Positions 1-7,037 are shown, counted from the stretch's first letter. The stretch is DNA of 21,831 bases from Chloroflexota bacterium (GCA_026707335.1 JAPOXB010000048.1:1-21831), one strand, 5' to 3'. Numbers and translations: made by a program. Notes: generated by a model from the sequence alone, not told the origin.

Positions 1-389
1 GCGCCGCCCGCGGCAATCCCGGCCCCGCCGCCTTCGGGGCGGTCGTGTACGACGCCAATGACGCCGAACTGCGCGCCCTCGGCGCAACGATCGGCCGCGG
101 TACCAGCAACGTCGCCGAGTACCGGGGTGCGATCGCCGCCGTCGAGGCCGCCCTGGAGCTGGGCGCGACCGAGCTGGAATTGCGCCTGGACTCCCAGCTC
201 GTCGTGCGGCAGGTCCAGGGGCGCTATCGGGTCCGCAACGCCGCCCTGAAGCCCCTGCACGCTCGCCTGCAGCGCGCGCTCGACCGTCTCGAAGTGGCGC
301 GCGTCCGCCACGTCCCCCGCGCGCAGAACTCCCGCGCCGACGAACTCGCCAACGCCGCGCTCGACGGGCGGCTGTCCGACGTGCAGTAG
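1..389 (+). CDS. RNase HI-family ribonuclease, 5' end cut off
   Basis: This is the 3' part of an RNase H gene that hydrolyses the RNA strand of RNA:DNA hybrids in the cytoplasm. The reading frame is open from base 3, so the gene starts upstream of the window. The first visible residues AARGNPGPAAFGAVVYD match the start of RNase HI proteins just after the first catalytic Asp, which lies outside the window. The Glu in SNVAEYRGA, the Asp in LRLDSQLVVRQV and the C-terminal NSRADELANAALD correspond to the remaining carboxylate positions of the family. The protein ends without the phosphatase domain found in actinobacterial RNase H/acid phosphatase fusions. The TAG stop at 387-389 lies 25 bp before the RNase P RNA promoter. 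The family call is firm. Whether it is the main RNase HI of the cell cannot be judged. Confidence 0.88.
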   Translation, partial: AARGNPGPAAFGAVVYDANDAELRALGATIGRGTSNVAEYRGAIAAVEAALELGATELELRLDSQLVVRQVQGRYRVRNAALKPLHARLQRALDRLEVARVRHVPRAQNSRADELANAALDGRLSDVQ

Positions 390-413
390 TCGGCGAAGCC
401 CCTCGGCGGGGGC

Positions 414-419
414 TACACT
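414..419 (+). promoter_or_regulatory. -10 box of the rnpB promoter
   Basis: TACACT lies 8-10 nt before the first base of helix P1 of the RNase P RNA, the correct distance for a transcription start. No good -35 match is seen 17 bp upstream. The same TANNCT form precedes several other units in the window. Confidence 0.6.
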
Positions 420-427
420 GCGCGGGC

Positions 428-830
<403 letters not shown>

Positions 831-837
831 GCGACGG

Positions 838-861
838 GAGGGGCGACGTTCGTCGCCCCTC
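838..861 (+). terminator. Perfect hairpin after rnpB, probable terminator or processing stop
   Basis: GAGGGGCGAC (838-847) pairs perfectly with GTCGCCCCTC (852-861) around a GTTC tetraloop, eight bases after helix P1. There is no U-tract after it, so it could be a U-poor terminator or a barrier that protects the 3' end of the RNase P RNA. Confidence 0.55.
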
Positions 862-930
862 TGCACGTCCGGGGAGGGACGCGGGGCCGGAGCAAGCGCC
901 GGAACGCAGCGCGGGGACGGCCGGGCGCGA

Positions 931-936
931 TACCAT
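931..936 (+). promoter_or_regulatory. -10 box of murE, near-leaderless
   Basis: TACCAT ends 8 nt before the ATG at 945, and no Shine-Dalgarno sequence lies in that gap. This suggests a very short or absent 5' leader. Confidence 0.4.
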
Positions 937-944
937 CCCCATCG

Positions 945-2471
945 ATGAAGCCCCTCGCGCACGTCCTGCAGGCCGTCCAGCCGATCGCCGTCCACGGCGA
1001 CGCGGACCGGCCCGTCGCCGCCGTCGGCCAGGACTCCCGGCGGGTCGATCACGGGGCGTGCTTCGTCGCCGTGCCGGGTTTCACCGTCGACGGCCACGAC
1101 TTCCTCCCCCAGGCGGTCGTCGCCGGGGCGACCACCCTGGTCGTGCAGGCCGACCGGCGCGCCCACTGGGAGCCACTGCTCGGCGGCGCCGACCGTACGA
1201 TCGTCGTCCTGCCCGACACCCGCGCCGGACTGTCGGCGCTGGCCGCCGCCTTCCACGACTTCCCCGCCCGGAAGCTCACCGTCGTGGGCGTCACCGGTAC
1301 CGACGGCAAGAGCACGACCTGCTATCTGACCACCGCCATGCTCGAAGCGGCCGGACACCGCACCGGCATGATCGGCGGCGTGCAGTTCAAAATCGGCGAC
1401 GAGTGGCGGATGAACGCCCTCACCGAGACCAGCCCGGAGGCCGACCTCACGCAGGGCCTGCTGGCGGAGATGGTGGCGGCCGGCTGCACCCACGCCGTTG
1501 TCGAATCGACCTCGCACGGGCTCGCGCTGCACCGGCTCGACCACTGCGAGTTCGACGTCGGCGTGTTCACCGGCCTCAGCGACGACCACCTCGACTTCCA
1601 CGGCACGCGCGCGGAGTACCTCGACGCCAAGCTCAACCTCTTCCGTTTCCTCGACACGGCGGCCGACAAGGGCGTTCCCAAGCGGGTCGTTGTGCGGGTG
1701 GACGACCCGCATCGCGACGCCATCGCCGCCGCCACCGGGGCCGGGCTCGTGACCGTCGACGTCAGCGGGGATGCCGGGCAGCCCGCCGACATCTCCATCT
1801 CCGACCTGGATCTGCGCGCCGACGGATCGCGCTTCCGCCTCGCGACGCCGGCCGGGGCGCTCGCCGTCGAGTTGGCGCTGCCGGCGCGCTTCAACGTGGG
1901 TAACGCGGTCCTGGCCGCGGGGGCCGCCTACGCGCTCGGCGTGGGGCCGGTCGCCCTGCAAGCGGCGCTGCGCGACATGCCGGGCGTGCCCGGGCGCATG
2001 GAGCGGATCGACGCCGGGCAGCCCTTCACCGTCGTGGTCGACGCCGCCGCCACGACCGACGCCTTCCGCCGCGTGCTGGAGTCGGTGCGGCCGCTGACGG
2101 AGGGCCGGCTGATCGTGGTCTTCGGGGTCGCCGGCGAGCGTGACCCCGGCCGCCGCGACGGCATGGGTGCCGCCGCGGCCGAGTTCGCCGACTTCGCCGC
2201 CCTGACCAGCGAGAACCCCCGCTCGGAGGATCCCGCCGTCATCGTCCGCGACATCGCCGCCGCCATGCAGCGCGGGGGCAAGCAGCCGGGCGCCGACTTC
2301 GAGGAAGAGCCCGACCGCCGGGCGGCCATCGCGCGAGCCTTCCGCATGGCGGAGGCGGGCGACTACGTCCTCATCGCCGGCAAGGGCGCCGAGCAGTCGC
2401 TCATCTACGCCGACCACGACGAGCCGTGGGACGACCGTCGCGTCGCCCGCGAACTGCTCGGATCTCTGTGA
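945..2471 (+). CDS. murE: MurE-type Mur ligase with altered C-terminal motifs
   Basis: Predicted cytoplasmic ATP-dependent ligase of 508 aa, the usual MurE length; MurE adds the third residue, commonly meso-diaminopimelate, to UDP-MurNAc-L-Ala-D-Glu. The N-terminal domain has the DSRRVDHGACFVAVPG motif (30-45). The central domain has the P-loop GVTGTDGKST (115-124), then TETSPEADLTQ, ESTSHGLAL and DDHLDFHGT with a Lys in DAKLNLF. The C-terminal domain has SENPRSEDP, close to the DNPR signature of diaminopimelate-adding enzymes. Three normally conserved spots differ: the P-loop reads GTDGKS rather than GTNGKT, the DYAHTPDA motif reads DAAATTDA (its His is lost), and GKGHE reads GKGAE. The gene stands alone, outside any cell-wall cluster. 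ATG 945 was chosen because upstream codons lie inside rnpB. It may be the only MurE or a paralogue with another acceptor; the exact reaction is uncertain. Confidence 0.82.
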   Translation: MKPLAHVLQAVQPIAVHGDADRPVAAVGQDSRRVDHGACFVAVPGFTVDGHDFLPQAVVAGATTLVVQADRRAHWEPLLGGADRTIVVLPDTRAGLSALAAAFHDFPARKLTVVGVTGTDGKSTTCYLTTAMLEAAGHRTGMIGGVQFKIGDEWRMNALTETSPEADLTQGLLAEMVAAGCTHAVVESTSHGLALHRLDHCEFDVGVFTGLSDDHLDFHGTRAEYLDAKLNLFRFLDTAADKGVPKRVVVRVDDPHRDAIAAATGAGLVTVDVSGDAGQPADISISDLDLRADGSRFRLATPAGALAVELALPARFNVGNAVLAAGAAYALGVGPVALQAALRDMPGVPGRMERIDAGQPFTVVVDAAATTDAFRRVLESVRPLTEGRLIVVFGVAGERDPGRRDGMGAAAAEFADFAALTSENPRSEDPAVIVRDIAAAMQRGGKQPGADFEEEPDRRAAIARAFRMAEAGDYVLIAGKGAEQSLIYADHDEPWDDRRVARELLGSL

Positions 2472-2554
2472 GGCCCGCACACCCGAGGTTGCCTCGACTC
2501 GCAGCCGCGACGCCCAGCCGACATTCGCCGTCGGACACATGCGGCGGCCGGCGC

Positions 2555-2560
2555 TACGCT
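2555..2560 (+). promoter_or_regulatory. Candidate -10 box of the aminotransferase gene
   Basis: TACGCT in the 162-bp gap after murE fits the TANNCT form seen elsewhere in the window. Transcription from about 2567 would give a 67-nt leader. Two weak GC hairpins lie in the leader and no known riboswitch was recognised. Confidence 0.4.
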
Positions 2561-2633
2561 TTGCCGGACGCTCCCGCCCGGCGCTTGGCGGGGGGATCCA
2601 CCGCCGGGAACTTGAGGCAGAAAGAGACGCTCG

Positions 2634-3986
2634 ATGGACGACGCCCGCTACCAGGAACTCGTCGCGACCGACCGCGCGCACTGGGTGCACCCGCTCCACC
2701 ACCCGGCGGCCCATCAGGCCCCGATCCTGGTCGAGCGCGGGGAGGGCATCTACCTCATCGGGCACGACGGCAAGCGCTACATCGACGGCCTCTCGGCGCT
2801 GTGGAACGTCGCCGTGGGGCACGGACGTACGGAGTTGGCGCAGGCCGCCGCCGAGCAGATGTCGCGGGCCGCGTTCACGAGCAACTACGTGGGCTACAGC
2901 AACCCGCCGGCCATCGAACTGGCCGCCAAGGTCGTCGACCTCTGCTACCCCAACATGCAGGCCGCCTTCTTCGGCAACTCCGGCTCCGAGTCGAACGAGA
3001 CCAACTTCAAGGCCGCCCGCTACTACTGGTCGGTGAAGGGCCGGCCCGAGAAGACGAAGATCATCAGCCGCGCCGAGGCCTATCACGGCAACACCTTGGC
3101 GGCGATGTCGATGACCGGCATGAAGATCTACTACCCCAACTTCGGCCCCCGCGTCGGCGAGGCCATCCCGGCCGCCAGCGTCGAGCCGAAGCTCGCCGGC
3201 GGTGGCCGCATCGACCCCGCGAACGTCGATATCGAGCGCATCGAGGAGACCATCGCCGACGAGGGCGCGGACACGATCGCGGCGATCATCGCCGAGCCCG
3301 TGCAGGGGGCGGGCGGCATCCACGTCGCCGCCGACGGCTACTTCCCTCGCCTGCGCGAGATCTGCGATGAGAACGACATCCTGCTGATCGACGACGAGGT
3401 CATCACGGGCTTCGGCCGCACCGGACGCTGGTTCGCCCTGGAGCACTACGGGGTCCTGCCCGACATGGTCTCGACCGCCAAAGCGCTCACCAGCGCCTAC
3501 ATCCCCATGGCGGCGGCGGTCTGGTCGAAGGACGTGCACGAGACCATCACCGGCACCGACCCCGGCACGCGCTTCATGCACGCCTACACCAACTCGGGGC
3601 ACACGGCCGCGGCGGCCGTCGCGCTGCGCAACCTCCAGATCTTCGAGGACGAGGGTCTGGTCGAGAACGCGGCCGCGCGAGGCGCGCAGTTGCGCGCCGG
3701 CCTGGAGACACTGGCCGCGAACCACGCCAACGTCGGCAACGTGCGGGGCCTCGGCTTCATGCAGGGCTTCGACCTGCTCCAGGACGCGGACGGCAACACC
3801 CCCTTCCCGATGGAGGCGGGCGCCGGCATGAAGCTCCTGGAGGAGGCGACGCAGCGCGGGCTGATCGCCCGCATCCGCCTCGACAGCTACCTGCTCGCGC
3901 CGCCCCTGATCACGACGGAGCAGCAGGTCGACGACCTCCTCACGATCCTCGACGACAGCGTGCGGGCGGTCGTCGCTGGGCTGTAG
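2634..3986 (+). CDS. Class III PLP-dependent aminotransferase (omega-amino acid or diamine:pyruvate type)
   Basis: A 450-aa fold-type I transaminase of the class III family. The N-terminal HPLHHPAAH and DGLSALWNVAVGHGR segments (about 19-65) are typical of the branch that includes beta-alanine:pyruvate, putrescine:pyruvate and taurine:pyruvate enzymes. The phosphate-binding GNSGSESNE is at 114-122, EAYHGNTLAAMSMTG at 148-162, the cofactor-contacting LIDDEVITGFGRTG at 251-264, and the Schiff-base Lys283 in STAKALTSAYIP. Length is normal. The ATG is supported by a purine-rich AGAAAGAGA about 8 nt upstream. It is followed by an independent small transcript rather than by a pathway partner, so the amino donor cannot be read from context. 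The family is certain. The substrate is not. Confidence 0.9.
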   Translation: MDDARYQELVATDRAHWVHPLHHPAAHQAPILVERGEGIYLIGHDGKRYIDGLSALWNVAVGHGRTELAQAAAEQMSRAAFTSNYVGYSNPPAIELAAKVVDLCYPNMQAAFFGNSGSESNETNFKAARYYWSVKGRPEKTKIISRAEAYHGNTLAAMSMTGMKIYYPNFGPRVGEAIPAASVEPKLAGGGRIDPANVDIERIEETIADEGADTIAAIIAEPVQGAGGIHVAADGYFPRLREICDENDILLIDDEVITGFGRTGRWFALEHYGVLPDMVSTAKALTSAYIPMAAAVWSKDVHETITGTDPGTRFMHAYTNSGHTAAAAVALRNLQIFEDEGLVENAAARGAQLRAGLETLAANHANVGNVRGLGFMQGFDLLQDADGNTPFPMEAGAGMKLLEEATQRGLIARIRLDSYLLAPPLITTEQQVDDLLTILDDSVRAVVAGL

Positions 3987-3998
3987 CGGCGCACCCGC

Positions 3999-4027
3999 GT
4001 GAACGATGGCGTCCCTCCTGCTATCCT
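3999..4027 (+). promoter_or_regulatory. Promoter of the small structured RNA/sORF unit
   Basis: TATCCT (4022-4027) is a good -10 box of the TANNCT form. A weak -35 (GTGAAC, 3999-4004) lies 17 bp upstream. The predicted start near 4034 falls directly at the front of the strong Shine-Dalgarno sequence. Confidence 0.5.
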
Positions 4028-4053
4028 GGCGGGGAGAAAGGAGGTGATGCGCG

Positions 4054-4122
4054 TTGGGACATAAAAGCAAGCCCAGCAGTGATACGGTCCGCTCGCACTT
4101 TTCGGAGGTGAGCGAGACGTAG
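4054..4122 (+). CDS. 22-aa small protein or leader peptide, TTG start
   Basis: The ORF opens with TTG 9 nt after the GGAGG core (4040-4044) of a 14-nt perfect Shine-Dalgarno sequence and closes with TAG at 4120-4122. The peptide begins MGHKSKPSSD and ends HFSEVSET. It is hydrophilic, with a basic start and an acidic end, and has no membrane segment. Codons from the sixth onward lie inside a long hairpin, so translation would open that structure. An ATG at 4047 is too close to the GGAGG and gives only five codons, so TTG is preferred. It is not followed by a gene in the same transcript because a terminator intervenes, which argues against a simple attenuator for birA. I do not recognise the peptide family. 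Confidence 0.4.
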   Translation: MGHKSKPSSDTVRSHFSEVSET

Positions 4123-4150
4123 ACGTATCGCCTCTGGGCTGAAGAAACAC

Positions 4151-4178
4151 GGAAGGCCCCCGGAAACGGGGGTCTTCC
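4151..4178 (+). terminator. Intrinsic terminator-like hairpin with GAAA tetraloop
   Basis: GGAAGGCCCCCG (4151-4162) pairs over 12 bp, one of them G-U, with CGGGGGTCTTCC (4167-4178) around a GAAA loop. A weak T-rich run (TCGTCTTCG) follows. It ends the small transcript before the birA promoter. Confidence 0.7.
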
Positions 4179-4220
4179 TCGTCTTCGTGGGCGGGATCCC
4201 CACCGCCGGGCCGGCGGCGC

Positions 4221-4226
4221 TAGCCT
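4221..4226 (+). promoter_or_regulatory. -10 box of birA, leaderless arrangement
   Basis: TAGCCT ends 6 nt before the birA ATG at 4233, so transcription would begin at or next to the start codon. No Shine-Dalgarno sequence is present. Confidence 0.5.
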
Positions 4227-4232
4227 CTCCCC

Positions 4233-5051
4233 ATGTCCGCCGTATCGCCCCGTCTGCGACGCAAGCTCCTCGATCAGCGCTCCGTCGCGCGCTGGGTCGG
4301 CCGCGAGTTCGTCTACAAGCTGCGCACCGGCTCGACGATGGACGACGCCCGCGCGCTGGCGCGGGACGGCGCCGCCGGCGGCGCCGTGGTCTTCGCCGAG
4401 GAGCAGACCGCCGGGCGCGGCACGCGGGGGCGAAGCTGGGTGTCGCCGGCGGGCCAGAACCTCTACTTCACGATCGTGCTGCGGCCCAGCGTCGCGCAGA
4501 TCCAGCGGCTCTCGCTGATCACGCCGGTGGCGATCGCCAACGCCGTCGAGCAGACGCTGGGGCTCTACCCGCGCATCAAGTGGCCCAACGACCTGCAGCT
4601 GGGCGGCAAGAAGTTCGCCGGCATCCTGATCGAGGGTGAGTGGACCGGCGACCGGCCCGCCTTCGCCTTGGTGGGGGTGGGAGTCAACGTGAACTTCGAG
4701 CCCATGGCGCACGCCCAACTCGACCGCCCGGCCACCAGCCTCGCCATCGAGAAGGGGCGGCCGCTGGCGCGCGAGCCGCTCCTGGCGGCCATCTTCGCCT
4801 CCTTCGAGCGCGCCTTCGAGGGGGCCGAGCACCGGGCCCTGTTCCGCGGCTGGCGTTCGCGGCAGGCGCTGCTGGGCCGGCCGGTCACGCTGAGCGGCAG
4901 CGCCGCTATCCGCGAGCCCGGGGGCGTCATCGAGGGCACGGCGGAGGACGTCGCGGAAGACGGGGCGCTGCTCGTGCGGCTGCCGGGCGGCGACCTGCGC
5001 CGCTTCCAGGCGGGCGAGGTCAGCCTGCGCGGCGACGGCGGACGCGCCTAG
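4233..5051 (+). CDS. birA: Biotin--[acetyl-CoA carboxylase] ligase, catalytic domain only
   Basis: A 272-aa cytoplasmic enzyme that activates biotin as biotinyl-AMP and transfers it to the carrier lysine of carboxylases. The adenylate-binding GRGTRGRSW is at 61-69, GQNLYFT at 74-80, KWPNDLQLGGKKFAGILIE at 116-134 (catalytic Lys region) and VGVGVNVN near 147-154, followed by the C-terminal SH3-like domain. There is no N-terminal helix-turn-helix domain, so unlike E. coli BirA it should not be a repressor. The predicted mRNA is leaderless. The TAG stop forms part of a CTAG that was duplicated by the insertion downstream. Before that insertion the gene would have shared this CTAG with the convergent protease gene. 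The assignment is secure. Confidence 0.93.
   Translation: MSAVSPRLRRKLLDQRSVARWVGREFVYKLRTGSTMDDARALARDGAAGGAVVFAEEQTAGRGTRGRSWVSPAGQNLYFTIVLRPSVAQIQRLSLITPVAIANAVEQTLGLYPRIKWPNDLQLGGKKFAGILIEGEWTGDRPAFALVGVGVNVNFEPMAHAQLDRPATSLAIEKGRPLAREPLLAAIFASFERAFEGAEHRALFRGWRSRQALLGRPVTLSGSAAIREPGGVIEGTAEDVAEDGALLVRLPGGDLRRFQAGEVSLRGDGGRA
5048..5051. repeat. Left CTAG target-site duplication
   Basis: CTAG at 5048-5051 contains the birA stop codon and is repeated at 5469-5472 on the far side of the inserted element. Confidence 0.75.
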
Positions 5052-5063
5052 AGCCTGTTCACA
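5052..5063. repeat. Left terminal inverted repeat of the element
   Basis: AGCCTGTTCACA. Its reverse complement matches 5457-5468 at 11 of 12 positions. Confidence 0.75.
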
Positions 5064-5258
5064 TCGGCGCCGGGGCATCGGATCTGAGCGAAGAAGCCGG
5101 CGCGGAGGGGGCTCCTGGGCCTCAAGATGCAAGATTCTTTTTTTTCTCCGCGTCCGCGGACCGCCCGGCGCGAGGCCGCGAATCGAAAACCCCCATGTTC
5201 ATTGGGGATCTCGCCCGGTCACGCTCGATCATCGGGGGCCACCGGCTTGCACCGGGGC

Positions 5259-5278
5259 GCATTTGGGAGCATTGGGGA
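5259..5278. repeat. Two imperfect 10-bp tandem repeats inside the element
   Basis: GCATTTGGGA and GCATTGGGGA follow each other directly. The two 10-mers just upstream, at 5241-5260, also share an ACCGG start. Confidence 0.4.
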
Positions 5279-5303
5279 GCACGAACCCGCGCGAACTTGC
5301 CCA

Positions 5304-5333
5304 ATCTTTCACGATCTTTCACGTTCTTTCACG
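5304..5333. repeat. Three 10-bp tandem repeats inside the element
   Basis: ATCTTTCACG, ATCTTTCACG and TTCTTTCACG occur head to tail. The 10-bp period places each copy on nearly the same face of the helix, as in subterminal protein-binding sites of some transposons. Whether a protein binds is unknown. Confidence 0.65.
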
Positions 5334-5456
5334 GCCTCAGCCGAGTCCGCAGGGGGCGTCTGTCCGGCGCTGTGACACGCGATGTGCGGTCCATGAAAGC
5401 ATGTTAGCGGATCGTATGAGGGAAAGTCAATCCGTCCCGCCTGGACGCCCGTCCTG

Positions 5457-5468
5457 TGTGAACAGGCC
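5457..5468. repeat. Right terminal inverted repeat of the element
   Basis: TGTGAACAGGCC, the inverted partner of 5052-5063, directly followed by the second CTAG. Confidence 0.75.
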
Positions 5469-5472
5469 CTAG
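5469..5472. repeat. Right CTAG target-site duplication
   Basis: CTAG contains, on the minus strand, the TAG stop codon of the NfeD gene. It duplicates 5048-5051. Confidence 0.75.
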
Positions 5473-6917
5473 ACCCCGGCCGACTCCGGGGGCCCGTCGG
5501 GTGTGGGAGGGGCGTCGATGGGGGGCGCATCTTCGGGCGCCGGCGCGGCGGCGGGCTCGACGATCATCGTGAAGCCGTCCATCGCGGTGACGCGGATCTC
5601 CGCGCCCTCGGCGATGGGGCCGCCCGGCGCGCGCGCGCTCCACAGCTCCGCCGCCACTTTGACCGTGCCCTCGGGGTCGATGGCGTGATGCACGACGCCG
5701 GTCCGCCCGACCATGCCCTCCAGCCGGGAGGGCAGGTTCTTCGCCTTGGCACGGTCGCGGACCATGATCAGCCAGAGCAGCGCGACGACCGCGGCGACCA
5801 CGGCCGCCACGACGATCAGCAGCCAGATCGACACCTCGCCCGCGCCGCCGGGGGTGTCGCTGACCAGCAGCAGGCCGCCTAGCAACAGAGACACGATCCC
5901 CCCGATCCCGAAGACGCCGAACCCCGCGACGAGGATCTCCACGGCGATCAGCACGAAGGCCAGCAGGATCAGCACGATGCCGGCCACGTTCGCGTCGAGC
6001 ACGTCGAGGCTGAAGAAGGCGAAGATGAGCATGATCACGCCGACCACGCCGGGCCCCACCAAGCCGGGCGAGAGGATCTCGATCAGCAGGGCCAGCCCGC
6101 CCAGGCTGAGCAGCAGGAAGGCGATGTTGGGGTGCGCGATGACGTCGAGGATGTTCTCGAAGAGGTTCATGTCGGAGCGGGCGACGCCGGCGCCCGCGGT
6201 GCGGATCGTGGTCTCCGGCCCGGCCGCGGCGTCGTCGACGTAGCCGGCCAGCACCACGGTCTGGCCGTCGAGCGCCGCGATCAGTTCGTTCAGGTCGCGC
6301 GCCACGAAGTCGGCCACGCCGATCGCGACGGCCTCCTCCGCCGTGACGGAGGCGGCGTCGCGCACGGCGCTCTCGGCCCACTCCGCGTTGCGCTGGCGCA
6401 GGCGGGCGATGCCCTGGATGCCGGCCACGGCGTCGTTCGTGATCTTCTCGCCCAGCGGCCCCTCGATCTCTTCGCCGCCCGCGCCGACCGGGGTCGCGGC
6501 GCCGATCTGGGTGCTGGGCGCCAGCACCGCGACGTGCGCCGCCATCGTGATGAACGTGCCCGCCGACGCCGCCCGCGCCCCCGCCGGACTGACGTAGACG
6601 ACGACCGGCACGCGCGCCTCGATGATGCGCTCGGTGATGTCGTCGGTCGCGCTGACCTGGCCGCCGGGGGTGTTCAGTTCCAGGATCCAGACGGCCGCGC
6701 GCTCGTCCTCGGCGCGGTCGAGGGCGCGGTCCACGAAGTCGGCGGAGACGGGGCCGATCTCGCCGTCGAGCTGCGACACGTGGACGGCCCCGGGCGCGGC
6801 GCCGCCGCCGCCGCAGGCCAGCAGCAGCCCGCCGCTCAGGGCGAGCAGCGCGAACAGCACGGTCCGCAGGCGCACGAGCCGGCCGGAGCCGGGCCGGGAA
6901 CGGCGGTGGGGGGCCAT
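5469..6917 (-). CDS. NfeD/ClpP-class membrane serine protease
   Basis: A 482-aa membrane protein of the NfeD1b group, which combines an extracytoplasmic ClpP-like protease, a membrane domain and a C-terminal OB-fold and often works with stomatin-like proteins in membrane quality control. Residues 18-35 form a signal segment ending in LLAC, a possible lipobox with Cys35. The protease domain carries LNTPGGQV (81-88), Ser118 in RAASAGTF and Lys158 in GEKITND. Their 40-residue spacing fits the Ser-Lys dyad of the archaeal 1510-N protease. Several hydrophobic helices follow (about 265-395), then the NfeD domain and an acidic, Pro/Ala-rich tail. The ATG at 6917 was chosen because a signal segment and a -10 box lie next to it; an open frame further upstream is antisense to the next gene. 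No stomatin gene is in the window. Confidence 0.88.
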   Translation of the reverse strand: MAPHRRSRPGSGRLVRLRTVLFALLALSGGLLLACGGGGAAPGAVHVSQLDGEIGPVSADFVDRALDRAEDERAAVWILELNTPGGQVSATDDITERIIEARVPVVVYVSPAGARAASAGTFITMAAHVAVLAPSTQIGAATPVGAGGEEIEGPLGEKITNDAVAGIQGIARLRQRNAEWAESAVRDAASVTAEEAVAIGVADFVARDLNELIAALDGQTVVLAGYVDDAAAGPETTIRTAGAGVARSDMNLFENILDVIAHPNIAFLLLSLGGLALLIEILSPGLVGPGVVGVIMLIFAFFSLDVLDANVAGIVLILLAFVLIAVEILVAGFGVFGIGGIVSLLLGGLLLVSDTPGGAGEVSIWLLIVVAAVVAAVVALLWLIMVRDRAKAKNLPSRLEGMVGRTGVVHHAIDPEGTVKVAAELWSARAPGGPIAEGAEIRVTAMDGFTMIVEPAAAPAPEDAPPIDAPPTPDGPPESAGV

Positions 6918-6923
6918 GGAGCC

Positions 6924-6929
6924 AGCATA
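6924..6929 (-). promoter_or_regulatory. -10 box of the NfeD gene, leaderless arrangement
   Basis: Reading the minus strand, TATGCT ends 6 nt before the ATG at 6917, with no Shine-Dalgarno sequence. This is the same layout as birA. Confidence 0.5.
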
Positions 6930-7004
6930 TCGAAGCGCGGGGGCGTCGGACGGGCGCCGGCGCCGGCTCCGTCGCCCGGATCGCCGCCGGCGGGGCGGCT
7001 GCCC

Positions 7005-7010
7005 GTAGAC
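7005..7010 (+). promoter_or_regulatory. -10 box of the PLC-like/his operon
   Basis: TAGACT in the 150-bp divergent gap. Transcription from about 7017 would start inside a pair of direct repeats and leave a leader of about 50 nt. Confidence 0.45.
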
Positions 7011-7013
7011 TGG

Positions 7014-7037
7014 ATGCATCCGGCTCAATGCATCCGG
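7014..7037. repeat. Direct repeat at the predicted transcription start
   Basis: ATGCATCCGG occurs at 7014-7023 and again at 7028-7037, separated by CTCA. It overlaps the expected start site, so it could be an operator or an initiation-region feature. Confidence 0.5.

Larger units (their letters stand above)
4034..4186 (+). ncRNA. Candidate short structured transcript carrying a 22-codon ORF
   Basis: A self-contained unit of about 150 nt between the aminotransferase and birA. The predicted 5' end runs straight into AGAAAGGAGGTGAT (4035-4048), a 14-nt perfect complement of the universally conserved 16S rRNA 3' tail. A long hairpin follows: 4070-4076 pairs with 4134-4140, 4079-4086 with 4124-4131 (2x2 internal loop between), and an apical arm pairs 4087-4094 with 4110-4118 around single-base and two-base bulges and a loop at 4099-4107. 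A GNRA-capped terminator closes the unit. I do not recognise a named RNA family. It may act as an mRNA for a tiny peptide, as a ribosome-binding regulatory RNA, or both. Structure and signals are visible; expression is inferred. Confidence 0.5.
5052..5468. mobile_element. 417-bp non-autonomous MITE-like element between convergent genes
   Basis: The interval begins AGCCTGTTCACA (5052-5063) and ends TGTGAACAGGCC (5457-5468). These are inverted repeats identical over 11 of 12 bp, with the mismatch at the outermost base. It is bounded on both sides by CTAG, a 4-bp duplication of the YTAR type made by IS5-group transposases. No transposase-like reading frame is visible inside, so it would need an enzyme supplied in trans. 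The interior is less GC-rich than its surroundings, with an 8-T run at 5138-5145 and short 10-bp periodic repeats. It lies exactly between the stop codons of birA and the NfeD gene and damages neither. It could also be the remnant of a larger insertion sequence that lost its transposase. No protein-coding gene is supported in this 417-bp stretch. Confidence 0.75.

Noticed and set aside
5122..5407. Short frames inside the 417-bp element as transposase remnants
   Set aside because: None shows a DDE/DDD motif, a helix-turn-helix or a recognisable family pattern.
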